Shown here piece after piece: positions 45,031-55,204 of a stretch of 64,000 nucleotides of DNA. The stretch lies in the NCBI GenBank assembly GCA_021030915.1, contig JAGEMR010000074.1:1-64000 (forward strand). Direction: 5' to 3'. The notes beneath the pieces were generated by a model. It saw only the letters and a program-made list of their open reading frames with translations, did not search any database and was not told the DNA's origin. This DNA is from Astrothelium macrocarpum (Eukaryota; Ascomycota; Dothideomycetes; Trypetheliales; Trypetheliaceae). Position 1 is the first letter of the stretch, and each line of letters opens with the position of its first letter. The position numbers and the translations under genes were made by a program.

Positions 45031-45850
45031 TTAATTTAATAATATAATTTAAATTGATTATTCATTTTTTTCTAAAATTCAGATTTCATTAAATTAATTA
45101 TATATATTTTATTATTTATTCTAATCTGATTTGATTTAATAATAATAAAAATAATTTTCGATTATTAATTTAATTCATAAATTATTTATTTAATTTTAAT
45201 TTTGGCTAATAAATTATTATTCCAATATATTTAAAATGAATTTTCAATATTTAAAAAATAATTCTGATATATCATCATTTTTTTATAACGAATAATAAAA
45301 ATTAGAAAATATTTGAATTTAATAGAATTTTTAAATGAATTAATAATTTAAAATATTAATGAATTAGATTGATTAAATATAAATAATTCAGATAAATTGG
45401 AATCTAATTTGATTAGAATTTATATAATTATTGATATCAGATTTATGAATGAAAATTCCTGATCAATTATTAGATTAATTATTTTAGACGATTCATTTAT
45501 AATGATAATTTATAAAATTGGTGGAATTATTTTACGTTATTAATAACAATAAATTAATATGAATTTATAAATCGAATTCAAATAAAGATTAATAATTGAT
45601 CGTTTTAAAATTAAAATAATATCAGAAAATTATGATAAAATAACGGAAATAATAATAAAAATATTTATTATCATTATTATGATATTAAATTATCTGATAA
45701 ATTGATATTTTCGTATAAATGATTTTCGGAATGATTTGATCTGATATTTTTCAGATATTTTGAACACATTCCACCAAATTTGTATAAGACGAAAATAAAA
45801 TTTAGTTTCAAATTTGATTAAATAGGCCTAATTTAAGCAATCGAAAGATG
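45031..45850. mobile_element. Right part of the older AT-rich decayed repeat
   Basis: Continuation of the AT-rich host sequence beyond the nested element; normal composition returns near 45850-45890. No coding remnant was read. Confidence 0.45.
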
Positions 45851-45888
45851 ATATGTGGGCTGAATTTCATGAATTAATCCTCCACTTC

Positions 45889-45915
45889 AATTTGTGTGGG
45901 CGGCGCACACAAATT
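45889..45915. repeat. Perfect 10-bp hairpin at the island border
   Basis: AATTTGTGTG at 45889-45898 and CACACAAATT at 45906-45915 are perfect inverted repeats around a 7-base GC-rich loop, exactly where AT-rich DNA gives way to normal DNA. It could be a terminator, a transposon end or chance. Confidence 0.6.
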
Positions 45916-45962
45916 TACGCCCGCGCGGAGGGTGGAAGCTGAACCCGCATTCCGCTGTAGCG

Positions 45963-46226
45963 TGCGAACTCCTGCTCTCTAAATTTAGAGCTTGCATATT
46001 AGCTCAAACGTCGATCTGCCTACCTTTCCAAAAAAGGGAATTTTGCGAATATGCTCTAATCCAATTATTCTCAAGGCCTATTTATCGACAGCCGTAACAC
46101 GCACGCTCTATTCTAGACTGCCTGTTTCGGTACTATTGTGCGGACTCCCACCCTCCAACTTTAGAACCCATCTATCAACTGGAACGTCGATCTATCTGCT
46201 TTTCCGAAAAAGGGAACTTTGCGAAA
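45963..46226 (+). repeat. Diverged direct repeat, ~90 bp units
   Basis: Units at about 45963-46050 and 46138-46226 share TGCG(A/G)ACTCC, an AACTTTAGA-like block, AACGTCGATCT, TTTCC and AAAAAGGGAA(T/C)TTTGCGAA. The unit spacing is ~176 bp. Both can be translated into similar peptides (S-K/N-F-R, T-S-I-C/Y, K-R-E-F/L-C-E), but in different frames, so a coding function is unproven. Confidence 0.7.
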
Positions 46227-46649
46227 TGTCAGACCCGTCTTCACCGGTCCCTGGGTTGTCTTATATTGAAGATCAAGGCGCCATGTCATTTTGCATACAC
46301 AAATTCTGCCCATTTAAGCCATTGCAGACAGCTTGGGGCGAGTTTCAATCTATATTTGACCACCCTGCATGTGAAGAGGCTCTGCTTTCCTATTTGCCTA
46401 TCTGAGAGAATGCAAAAGTCCCCCTATCTGCGCAAGTCCTCACAGCGCTGACACTTTGCCTCGCATTTTTGCCCATTTGAATATGACCGAGCAGAGAGCT
46501 GGGCTTCAGAACCTACGCAATCTGCCAGCAAGATCTATAAAAGATGGGCAGGGCATCATTTCAACTCAAGAAGGTCAAACATATTAGGACACTCAAAACC
46601 CTATTCTTTGCAAGGAGCCATCGTCGCCCAACTCGAGAAGACACCGAAC
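46227..46649. promoter_or_regulatory. Promoter region of the S28 peptidase gene
   Basis: Intergenic DNA upstream of 46650. A good TATA box (TATAAAA, 46536-46542) sits ~110 bp before the ATG. Frames across the region (to 137 codons) show no family motif. Confidence 0.5.
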
Positions 46650-48348
46650 ATGCTAAAGCATATCGCCAAGGCCTTGTGCCTGCTCCACTGCTCTCACGCC
46701 GTGTCCGCGGCCAGCATTCGCATGCCTGCTCCCGTCCTCCCACCTGAGAGCGTGATTCAAGCCGCAGCCCAGATCCCCACAGGGCACACTGCGTGCTCGA
46801 CCAAGTTCTTTCCCCAACCAGTCCACCACAACACCTTCAATGGAGACTGGAACGACACGAATGCCACCTTCCTGCAACAGTATCAGCTAATCGATCAATT
46901 TTATAAACCCGGCGGACCGATCTTATTCTTTCAGTCACCAGAGGATCCTTACTCTTGTCTCGAATACCAGGCTCTTTACGACTATGCAAGAGAACTTGGA
47001 GCCCTCGCTGTTGGATTGGAACATCGGTACTTCGGATTAAGCTGTCCATACGGGTTGAATTTCACTATGGCGGCGACTTGGGAGACCTCCCAGATGGACG
47101 CCATGACTCTCGATAATGCCCTGTCCGACGGCGTTTCGTTGCTCACCTGGCTGACTGCGGGTGCCAATCCTATTGCAAAGGGAGCAAAAGTCATCGTATT
47201 TGGCGGTAAGCTGAACCCTTGTTGTGTGCCAGGAGCCAAGCTTGCTGACCTTCATGCCCCAGCGTCGTACGGTGGTTCCCTGGCGGCCATGTACCGGACC
47301 CATCATCCAGAGATAATTTACGGTGCTATTGCCTCGTCTCCACTCATCGATGGCGTGATCACAGATCCGCATAACTCGCTTGTCTATGGCTACGCAGATT
47401 GGGTTCGTCAACATTCACTAGGAGTCACCCAGAACGTCATACTAAGCACAATGACAGGCAAGCATGGTCTATAGCGATCTGTCAGCTGAAGCAGCAGCCA
47501 AAATCAAGGCAAGCATCGCGGACGTCCGAGATCGAATAGCAGCAGGTGAGAATTTTTCTTTCTCCCTTCCAAAAAAACCGCTCTTGTTTTTAAAGGCGAT
47601 CGATGAGTAGCTTACTAGGGTTCTTCCAGGAAATTTCAGCGGCATTCAACAAGCCCTCAAGCTATGCAACCCACTCAACTCCACAGATCAAGGCGAGTCG
47701 GTGACAGGCCTTCTTCTCAACGTTTATTTACTCGCCGCGCAATTCAACGAGGCCGCTGCCGAATTCCCCATGAACGCCATTATCAACGCCACCCTTGCTT
47801 TAAATGACAGCCTCTCCATCGTCAGCGCGGCAATCCCATTCTCCCTCCAAATGGATGGCACCTCCTGCTCCGCGTTAAGCTCTGCAGAGCAGCCAAAGTA
47901 CACGCGCGACCCCTTTGACTACGCCGTCTGCACGTACATACCCTACCCACGTACCAACTACGCTCCCGCACAGTCCATGTTCGGGAGCTATCCGCCCGAC
48001 TTCTTGGCCAAGAACATCAACCAGGCTCGCTGTCAGGGCATGTGGGGGATCAACGCTGTCGACGGCGGCGCAGAGCATCAGCAGGCGATTCGAATCGACA
48101 AAGCCACGCTGAAAAACACCCCGCGCATCTTGATCTCCGAGGGTCTTTATGACCCCATCACCGCGGTGGGCGTCGGTTTGAGCGCCTGGCTGCCCAGTTG
48201 GGACCGCAACGCCAGCAGGGTGCTCTTTATTTCGCAGGGCAGCCATTGTGGCGAGTTCTTGGTGCGCAATGCGACGGATCCGCAGGCCGTCGTGGAGGCA
48301 AGGGTGTTCGAGTTGAACTCGATGAAGGAGTGGCTCGGGATGGTCTGA
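46650..48348 (+). CDS. Secreted serine peptidase, family S28 (Pro-Xaa carboxypeptidase-like)
   Basis: Predicted exons 46650-47205, 47263-47402, 47458-47545 and 47630-48348 (500 aa), all phases consistent. The introns have branch-like GCTGACC and TACTAAGC. An N-terminal signal peptide ends around V-S-A-A-S. The core has G-G-P-I-L-F-F, L-G-A-L-A-V-G-L-E-H-R-Y-F-G, nucleophile Ser187 in V-F-G-A-S-Y-G-G-S, then Y-G-A-I-A-S-S. Asp436 lies in G-L-Y-D-P and His467 in G-S-H-C-G: the S28 catalytic order Ser-Asp-His. Several N-x-S/T sites fit a secreted glycoprotein. The family cleaves after proline from peptide ends in acidic extracellular or vacuolar settings. The third-exon start depends on a weak GTTCGT donor. 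Confidence 0.85.
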
Positions 48349-48659
48349 AGATGAAGATTCGCGATTGTCGCCGAAGAGGGAAAAAAGTCGCAAGAGCCTT
48401 TCCAGTACGCATTGGCAATGTTGGCCATCTCTCCTAGCGCCGTGGTAAAAGTCTTGGTCATGGTAATAGTCTTGGACGGGGAAATTGGTTTCGGGGGCGT
48501 GAGTTTTTGATTCTCCTTTAATACGCGGACTACCGCATTGAAATTTTAGATTGGCTTGTCGGGCGTTCGACCTATCACATGGATTAGATCTATTTCCATC
48601 CTTTGGTATATCTTCAAATGCTGTATTCTCAGTCACTATTCTCAGTCACCCCTGGAGAT
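48349..48659. other. Convergent intergenic region
   Basis: About 310 bp between the 3' ends of the S28 peptidase and the minus-strand regulator. It should hold both terminators. Nothing else seen. Confidence 0.5.
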
Positions 48660-50554
48660 TCAAGAACCTGGTAAAGGTCCGCCCATAAAAATCTCATTCA
48701 TGGCCACTAACTGGGCCATACCCACCTCTTGCGCATTGATTGTCCTCCCAATGGCCGTGATTGTATCGACGGCCCAGACTTGTAGGTTCTTTGCTCTTTG
48801 TACGTCGGCGGCGTTGCTTGCTCGGCGCTCTGTGCGCAGCCACACGCCAAACGCGTTCATCAGTGGCGAGACTACCAGAAGTTCATGGAGGGGGAACGGT
48901 GAGGACGAAGCGATAGCCCATTGGACACTCATTGCAATGCATTCCGCTGCGTGCTCTTCATGGCGCTGTACACTGGTCGCATCGACTTTGTCGAGCAAGG
49001 CGGCGGCGGAAGGTGGCAAATGCGGCCTGATTTGGAGCAGAGCGAGTGCACAGCCACTCACGAGACACCGCAGGCGCCAGTATAACACGATTCGCTTGAA
49101 GAGCCGCGCTGATATCAAATCAAATGATCTTGTCGTCAAAGAGACGCAGGATAGCTCAGTGGTCGGGACAGTCCTCACCAGGCCCATCTTCGTGACACGC
49201 TGTATCCAATGCTCCAGTGTGTTAAAGTAGAGATTTGTGGCCAGCGAGACGGCGTCCACGCACGCGGCCTCGTCACCGGGGGTTTGCTTCGCCGTACGAA
49301 TGAGGCGGACTAATCATGGAATCCGAACAAGGAGTCTCGACAAGTATTCTTCGACGTGTTCTGCATCAGGATACTCTGGCTTGAAGAGTTTAGGCGCAGT
49401 CATTGTGAGCCAGGCTGGTTTATCGAAGATTGAGTTCTTGCCAGCCAGGATACTGGACATAGCCTAGCTCAAACATCAGCATGAAGCCACCTTGAATTGT
49501 TCGCTATTGACTTTAGACAACATGTGAATTAATGACGAAAGGACGACTACTTACGCCGTTCTGTGCACTCAAGAAGAAGGTTTGCTTGCATATTTCGCTA
49601 CATTCCGTTCCCTGCTTGGTCGTAATCGCAAGAAGTTCATCTCGGCCGCGCATATGAATCTTGTAGTTCACAGTGTCCACTCCTCTAAAGACCTATTTGC
49701 ACCATGGGTTAGTTGGGTTAGTCATGGTCGCAATCGACCCTTCTTTGCATTGACTGATGGTTTCATACCTCGGCCGCGTAAAGAAAAGAAATGGCCAGGA
49801 GAACATCATCCCGCTTTTGTGTTGATTCTTTCCCCTTGGAAACCATGGCTCTGATACGAGCCAGGGCCTTCGAATTCAAGGCGCATGTCTCGGCCAAGTT
49901 GCGCTCGGTTGTGTTGACGTAGGTCATTGCGCTGGTAATGAGGCATTCCAGAGCGATATCGAATGTCTCATTATGCCCAATTCGCTGTGGGATGAGTTCA
50001 AGCCACTCTCCAATGACGTGAGGTTCGGGCGCACCAGGAGCCATGATCTCGCACAAAGCTTTCCAACGGAGGACGAGACTTGTTGATCGGCCACAGAATC
50101 CGGCTTCACGGACAAGACTGCTATTCTCGTTATTTCGACTTTGACACTGACCCTGTCCGCGTGTGTCAATGCGCCCGGGGCGTGCGATGAATTCGTGGAA
50201 CGCGCTTGCGCTCGATTCCATGTGGGTAGCTTGTCTGAGCGTGCGAGTGGCATCATGCGTCGAGGGTTGACTAACTCTGCCGGAATCTAATGACTGAGAC
50301 AAATCGCTCGTGCTGGATGGGGCACTACTGTCCTGTCTGATGTGGTCCAGTCGGTACACCTGGAAGAATCGGTTGAACCGGCCATTTCCCGAGGTATACG
50401 AGCAAGACCGACCGCCTTTTTTGCAAGTACCGCAGGCCGGCTGTTCTTCATCGCACTGTCGCAGGCATGAGCATTTGGGTAGAACGGCGGGGAACTTGAG
50501 ATTCACCTTGACTTTACGCCTCCTGCAGACGTCGCACTTGCCTGGTCGAGTCAT
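48660..50554 (-). CDS. Zn2Cys6 transcription factor with an apparent in-frame stop
   Basis: Predicted exons (minus): 50554-50507, 50455-49769, 49692-49555, 49463-48660 (558 codons). The 51-bp first intron lies inside the zinc cluster: C-D-V-C-R-R-R-K-V-K joined to C-D-E-E-Q-P-A-C-G-T-C-K-K-G-G-R-S-C gives all six Cys. The middle has L-V-L-R-W-K-A-L-C-E-I-M-A-P-G, and exon 3 includes T-K-Q-G-T-E-C-S-E-I-C. Exon 4 starts A-M-S-S-I-L-A-G-K-N-S and ends G-G-P-L-P-G-S. A TGA at 49316-49314 interrupts exon 4 after L-V-R-I-P. The frame continues with L-V-R-L-I-R-T-A-K, so coding looks conserved on both sides. It may be a recent nonsense mutation (CGA to TGA fits) or an unrecognised small intron. Divergent from the methyltransferase at 51908 and possibly its regulator. 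Confidence 0.7.
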
Positions 50555-51907
50555 GATCGTGGAAACGGTAGTCCGTAGCTTGGGTCAGTAGCCACGACAG
50601 AACAGTATAATGGATCTTGTCGCGCCGCATGAGACATGGAAGAGTGTGCGTCTGCAGACATTGACGTAGGGTTGTGAAAAGAAGAGCTGAATATTAAAAG
50701 CGTTGAACTGGTACCTCGTCTCTACCCAATGGTATGACGAAGGCGACCTGTAATGAACATCAATACCAATCTAGGGATCATTCGGCGCAACGTCGCTTAG
50801 AGGTTGCGGCTATCCCAGGTGCGGTTGGCAATAGTTTATTTTTATTCATCTTTCACTGCCAAGATTCCACGCTAGACATAGGAGTGGACGCCGACTCGCA
50901 TGAGAGACCTTTCTTTCTCTCGTGCTTCGAGTCCTGTACTAGCTTATGCTACACGGATAACTACCTTGCCTACTTCTTGAGACCCCTCTTTCGCTACTAA
51001 CCCGCTCTGGCCTGTTCTCCTAGTAACTCCCAAACAGTCTCGGAGGGGTTTTGTTTCGGCACGCCTGGGTCTTGAAACTAAGCGTCCTCGCACCTGTCTA
51101 AATATGACGAAAACGATACAACAGAACTTATTCCCCAAACTTATATTATCACTGCAACAGGAATTCGGTATAGATACTGTCCTCTTTATTTTGGTAGTAA
51201 TTCAATGTCTATATTACAATCCTACAGAGTAACACGAAGAAACATTGCATCTGATCACAAGTCCCACTCGGGCCTAAAATCGTTATGCTGGCTGGGCGTA
51301 TGCTTGTGAGTCTCGGGTCCTACAAAATCTTCATTTACTAGGTAGAATGCAGCTGGAATAGCACCATCGTGGCCAAATACCTCCTTCGCTCTTCGGACAG
51401 GTGTGATCCGCTTGTTCAACTGTCGTAGTCACTTTTAATACCAGTTTTCAGCCGCAATTATATCACAACGCTACATACTTGTCTTCCGAGGCTGAAGGTC
51501 GGCGGCCTTTGCAAGATTTCTGATCATAATCACCGTCATGATTTGTGATTGTAGTGCGGCACAGTCAGGGTGTTGAAACTGCACGTGCACCCAGAGAAGC
51601 ATGTGCTCTTTTAGTTTGGGGTAGCAAAAATGATGGCCAACGCTCTTCTAATGAATGTGACCGCAGCGTGCGATCGAAGATAATAGCAGAAATAGATTTC
51701 GCGTGCAAAAAGAACCGAGGAGGTTGTTAGTTGGTCCGCGCCTCTCGATATCTTGTAACCTTTCTGCCCAAGGCCAACGGTGTACAGTATAAAATAGGAA
51801 GCGGCACAGTATGTGTCTGACCGTGGAATTTATCATGGTTCCTGGATCTCCTTCCCTTTTTTTTCTCTTCCATTTTGTCTCCTTGAGCAAACAAATCGAA
51901 TTGCAAC
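50555..51907. promoter_or_regulatory. Divergent promoter region (regulator / methyltransferase)
   Basis: About 1.35 kb with short, unsupported frames only. A TATA box (TATAAAA, 51788-51794) lies ~115 bp before the methyltransferase ATG. A CT-rich leader (51850-51890) follows. On the other side the regulator starts at 50554. No further gene was recognised. Confidence 0.45.
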
Positions 51908-52815
51908 ATGGCGATCAACGTTGATTCTGAACCAATGTGGGCCAAAGAATATTCCAACGGCAAGGACGTTGTTTGGTACTTTCCAGACATTGGGGACAGG
52001 TTGACCGTGGAGACCCGCCAACTTCTCGAGACCTATAGCAATGTTCCGCCCAGCGAAGTGCTCCCGCATATCCATGCAATTGTGAGTCTTGTAACCGAGA
52101 TCAACGCGTTACCAACTCTTACCTTCGTAATCCGTAGCGTGACAGGGCATGGATCGTTCGCTCTCATATGTGCACTGGCCAGGGACTTTTCCTCAATCCC
52201 ACGATGCCCCTACATCCAAGCTACAGCACGATACTTGAGCGGCTCAAAAAGGGGGCGACACTGGTCGATGTAGGGACTTTCATCGGTCAAGACTTACGAC
52301 GACTTGTAGTAGACGGTGCCCCCTCTACCAATATGTACGCCGTCGATATTGTGGACCACTGGAATATCGGCTTCGAAATGTACCGCGACCAAGACAAATT
52401 CCATGCACACTACGTGGAGAGCGACATTCTGTATCCGAGACCGGCTCTGCAAGAGTTGAATGGGAGCGTGGATATCATCTGGATCACGCATGTTCTCCAT
52501 CAGTGGCCTTGGGAGGGACAGGTCATGGCAGCAAAGAGCCTGGTTGCCCTCTCGCGTCTTGGAACCATTGTGGCAGGTTACCAAGTTGGAGCCAACCCAG
52601 CAAGACACCAGCCGCCGACGGAATTGATGAAGGGAGACAACTATCTGCACGATTTGGCTTCTTTTGCACGCATATGGGACCAGGTAGGCGAGGAAACAGA
52701 CTCACAGTGGCGGTCTCAAACGCACTTCAGGACATTAAGTGAGATGGGTTGGAAACCTGAAATTTTGCCTGCAGATAAACGGGTTCTTCAATTTACTGTT
52801 GAGCGGGTCAGATAG
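51908..52815 (+). CDS. SAM-dependent methyltransferase, secondary-metabolism (AusD-like) type
   Basis: Exons 51908-52081 and 52138-52815 (283 aa). The 56-bp intron GTGAGT...CCGTAG joins P-H-I-H-A-I to R-D-R-A-W-I-V-R-S. Seen: an N-terminal helical region, then L-V-D-V-G-T-F-I-G-Q-D-L-R-R-L (motif I, ~99-113), M-Y-A-V-D-I-V-D-H-W (motif II), a Y-R-D-Q-D-K-F segment, D-I-I-W-I-T-H-V-L-H-Q-W (motif IV) and G-T-I-V-A-G-Y-Q-V-G (motif V). Length and the R-x-R-A-W / G-Q-D-L-R signature match methyltransferases of meroterpenoid and polyketide clusters such as AusD. The substrate cannot be told. It is divergent from a Zn2Cys6 regulator, but no polyketide synthase or other backbone enzyme is in the window. 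Confidence 0.82.
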
Positions 52816-53421
52816 AGTAGGTCGCAAGATAAAGGCAGACAAGAGGCAGTGCATTAGTCACGCGATTTATCTAAAGAAAGGGTTCAGTGGTTCAAAACAC
52901 TTTCTCAAAAGAGCAAGCAGTCGAAAGGAAGTCTTTGCACGCTTGGATTGCTTAAGTGAACGATAGATTATGTAATCTGCAGTTGGGATGGCACTATGCC
53001 CCATAGCGCACAAAGTTCCACGGTGCTATAAATAACAAAATCCTTAGGGGATTTTATTCCGCAACATGTCCCGTACCTCATACACAATCTATCCCTACAC
53101 ACTCTTTGGTCTTACGCACAATCACCGTCTACGTGTTCTCTAATTTTACGCGCTCTTTGATTTTATGTATAACTTACTCCTACAGGCTCTTCACTTTACT
53201 CACAATCTGCTCCATACTCGACAACGCTTACCATATCTTATCATTTTTTGAATCAGTAACAACTAAGGAGGACATGCGAAATTTGAATTTACACACGCCA
53301 AATTTAGGCGCTGTTTCTTGTATTCTGATTTTGACGGTCCGGGCGAGGTAAAGCAGCGGGAAACTGAGCCGAAACGGGTACCGGATTCCCCAGAGCTTGC
53401 CCAGCGCTTGCACTTGGTTTC
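52816..53421. other. Intergenic region
   Basis: About 0.6 kb between convergent-facing features. An interesting but weak direct pattern of short pyrimidine-rich blocks (53090-53220) is seen. No gene supported. Confidence 0.35.
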
Positions 53422-53802
53422 TCATCTATCCCTCGTATCTCGCCACGGCTCCATCCTTCCACACGTACTTTGTCCTATTCCAAAAACTAGTCTTTTACCG
53501 GGCTCATTCACGGCTAAGCCAAGATGCTCATCAATTCGGCGCATCAGATCATCACATGCACTCGGATTTTGCTCCAAGTGCTCGCGAAGAAAATAGTGCC
53601 TGGCAGCCAGACCTCTGAGCCACTGTTCTATACCTCTCACGGCAGCATCAATCGCCCTGATGTGAGTCCGAAACAGCTCTATCGTGTATTCTGCATGCTT
53701 GTAGTTTTGAGATAATGTGTAAATATTTTTGCCCGCCTTGCCTGGAAGGAAGGTGATGGACAAACAGGTATTAGTGAGAGCTAAGATACTTATCGGGTCC
53801 AT
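53422..53802 (-). pseudogene. Orphan fungal STAND N-terminal domain fragment
   Basis: 126 codons. It begins M-D-P-I-S-I-L-A-L-T-N-T-C-L-S-I-T-F, continues G-K-A-G-K-N-I-Y-T-L-S-Q-N-Y-K-H-A-E, then I-E-L-F-R-T-H. This matches the N-terminal domain that precedes NACHT/NB-ARC or other modules in fungal STAND proteins. About 95 residues in, similarity stops and the frame ends at D-T-R-D-R, far short of a full STAND protein (usually over 600 aa). No NTPase or repeat region follows in any minus-strand frame. It is either a truncated gene or a stand-alone domain, perhaps a relic of an immune-type locus. Confidence 0.6.
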
Positions 53803-55204
53803 GACATTGATGAAATGTATTCAAGATGACATGTAGGAAAAATTTATAGCAATGTAGCGTTCACAGCTAGGCTATTAGGGGTAAAGGACATGGTAAAAAT
53901 CTACTATAGCCAATGGAAATGAAGTTCTTTTGTACAATATGAGCGAATATGCCCAGCCAGCGTATCCCTCCGAGGTCCGAGTAGGGTTGTTGACCAATGT
54001 AATGTTTTTTCGTGTTACTCTAAAGGAACGTAGTCTAGCCGGTGGATCAACATCAAAGCGAAGATAATTCACACCCAACCCCTGTTTCAGTGACCATACA
54101 CGCTTGAGGGAGCAGAGATTCACACGCAAACATCATGCATGCACCGATGATCCCTCTGAATAATTCATACAAATTTCCATGTACCGCGCCGTGAACGACA
54201 TTAGTTGCATCCTCAATCACATCGTGTGCGCGACCATGGTGAATTGGGATAGCAGCGAGATATCAATACTTGACTTGACCTTCTACCAATAAATACGATA
54301 GGGTCACTAAATTATTCATTCAGAGTGAATGCCAAAGATGTAGTTGAGTAATGTGCCGGTGAATGGGAGCTAGAAAGCACTGTATGTTTGTCAACCTGAG
54401 TGCTGCGTTGTACCGGAATCATGTTTTGTTTCTGAATAACAGGCTAAGTATCAAATTTCGTGGATCGGAAAAACCATTTGCAAAATTAGTTTCAGTCTTC
54501 TGCTTGAAAAGTATCCTCGGCAAACTTAACTCAAAGCTCGAAAGTCCATCATTTCTTTGCCATTGAGATATATGCAGTGGAATTCTGACAAGATTCATGA
54601 CTTGGAGGCACTCATGCTAGTTATGAGATCTTGTGTATCTAAAAAGACTTTGCAACCTTTGTTTTAATTCTCTGCTTAGAGATAAGGCTGGCCACCAGGC
54701 ATCCGGACCAAATTTACTAGTAAACAGTACCAAGGCCAGTTCACCAAATTTCAAGAGTTAAGTAGCCAGATAATGAATTCAAAGTTTTTAATTTAACAGT
54801 GGATAGGTTTGAGACATCGATGAAATATATTGTGGGAATAGCGATTGGACAGAAGCCGCAGTCTACAAATAATTCAGATGGGATTGCTGATGATCTCTGG
54901 TTGTATTGTTCCACGAATTCTGTCCGGATGCCTACCACATTAAGCGGCGGCCACGCTTCAGGCTGGAAAGTAACACGGCATAAATCTGCAAGCTGCTGAT
55001 CTACGAAGCAGTGGCAAGGAGAAGCGAAGCTTCGGAGTATCCGAGAAGAGAAAGATGTCATACGAATGCGGCTAGCGCCTTTAGCGCCCTCTATTGATCG
55101 ACACAAAGTGCGTAGTCGAGGGTGGTCCGCCGGGTGAGACTCAATTTAAGGTCGCAAGTCAAGGGTCATAAAGCGGTCAAAACATCATAGTCGTTTTAGT
55201 ACTG
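53803..55204. other. Intergenic region
   Basis: About 1.4 kb. A 121-codon minus-strand frame (54741-55106) has no motif I recognise and is judged chance. The end should contain the promoter of the retropepsin-like gene. No repeat or RNA gene seen. Confidence 0.4.

Noticed and set aside
42780..45900. Terminal inverted repeats of the outer AT-rich host repeat
   Set aside because: A weak TGAAAT...GCCCAC similarity between the borders was seen, but it is too short and imperfect to support.
48556..49230. 224-codon plus-strand frame
   Set aside because: Antisense shadow of the last exon of the Zn2Cys6 regulator.
54741..55106. 121-codon minus-strand frame
   Set aside because: No recognisable content and no intron-joined partner; kept only as possible.
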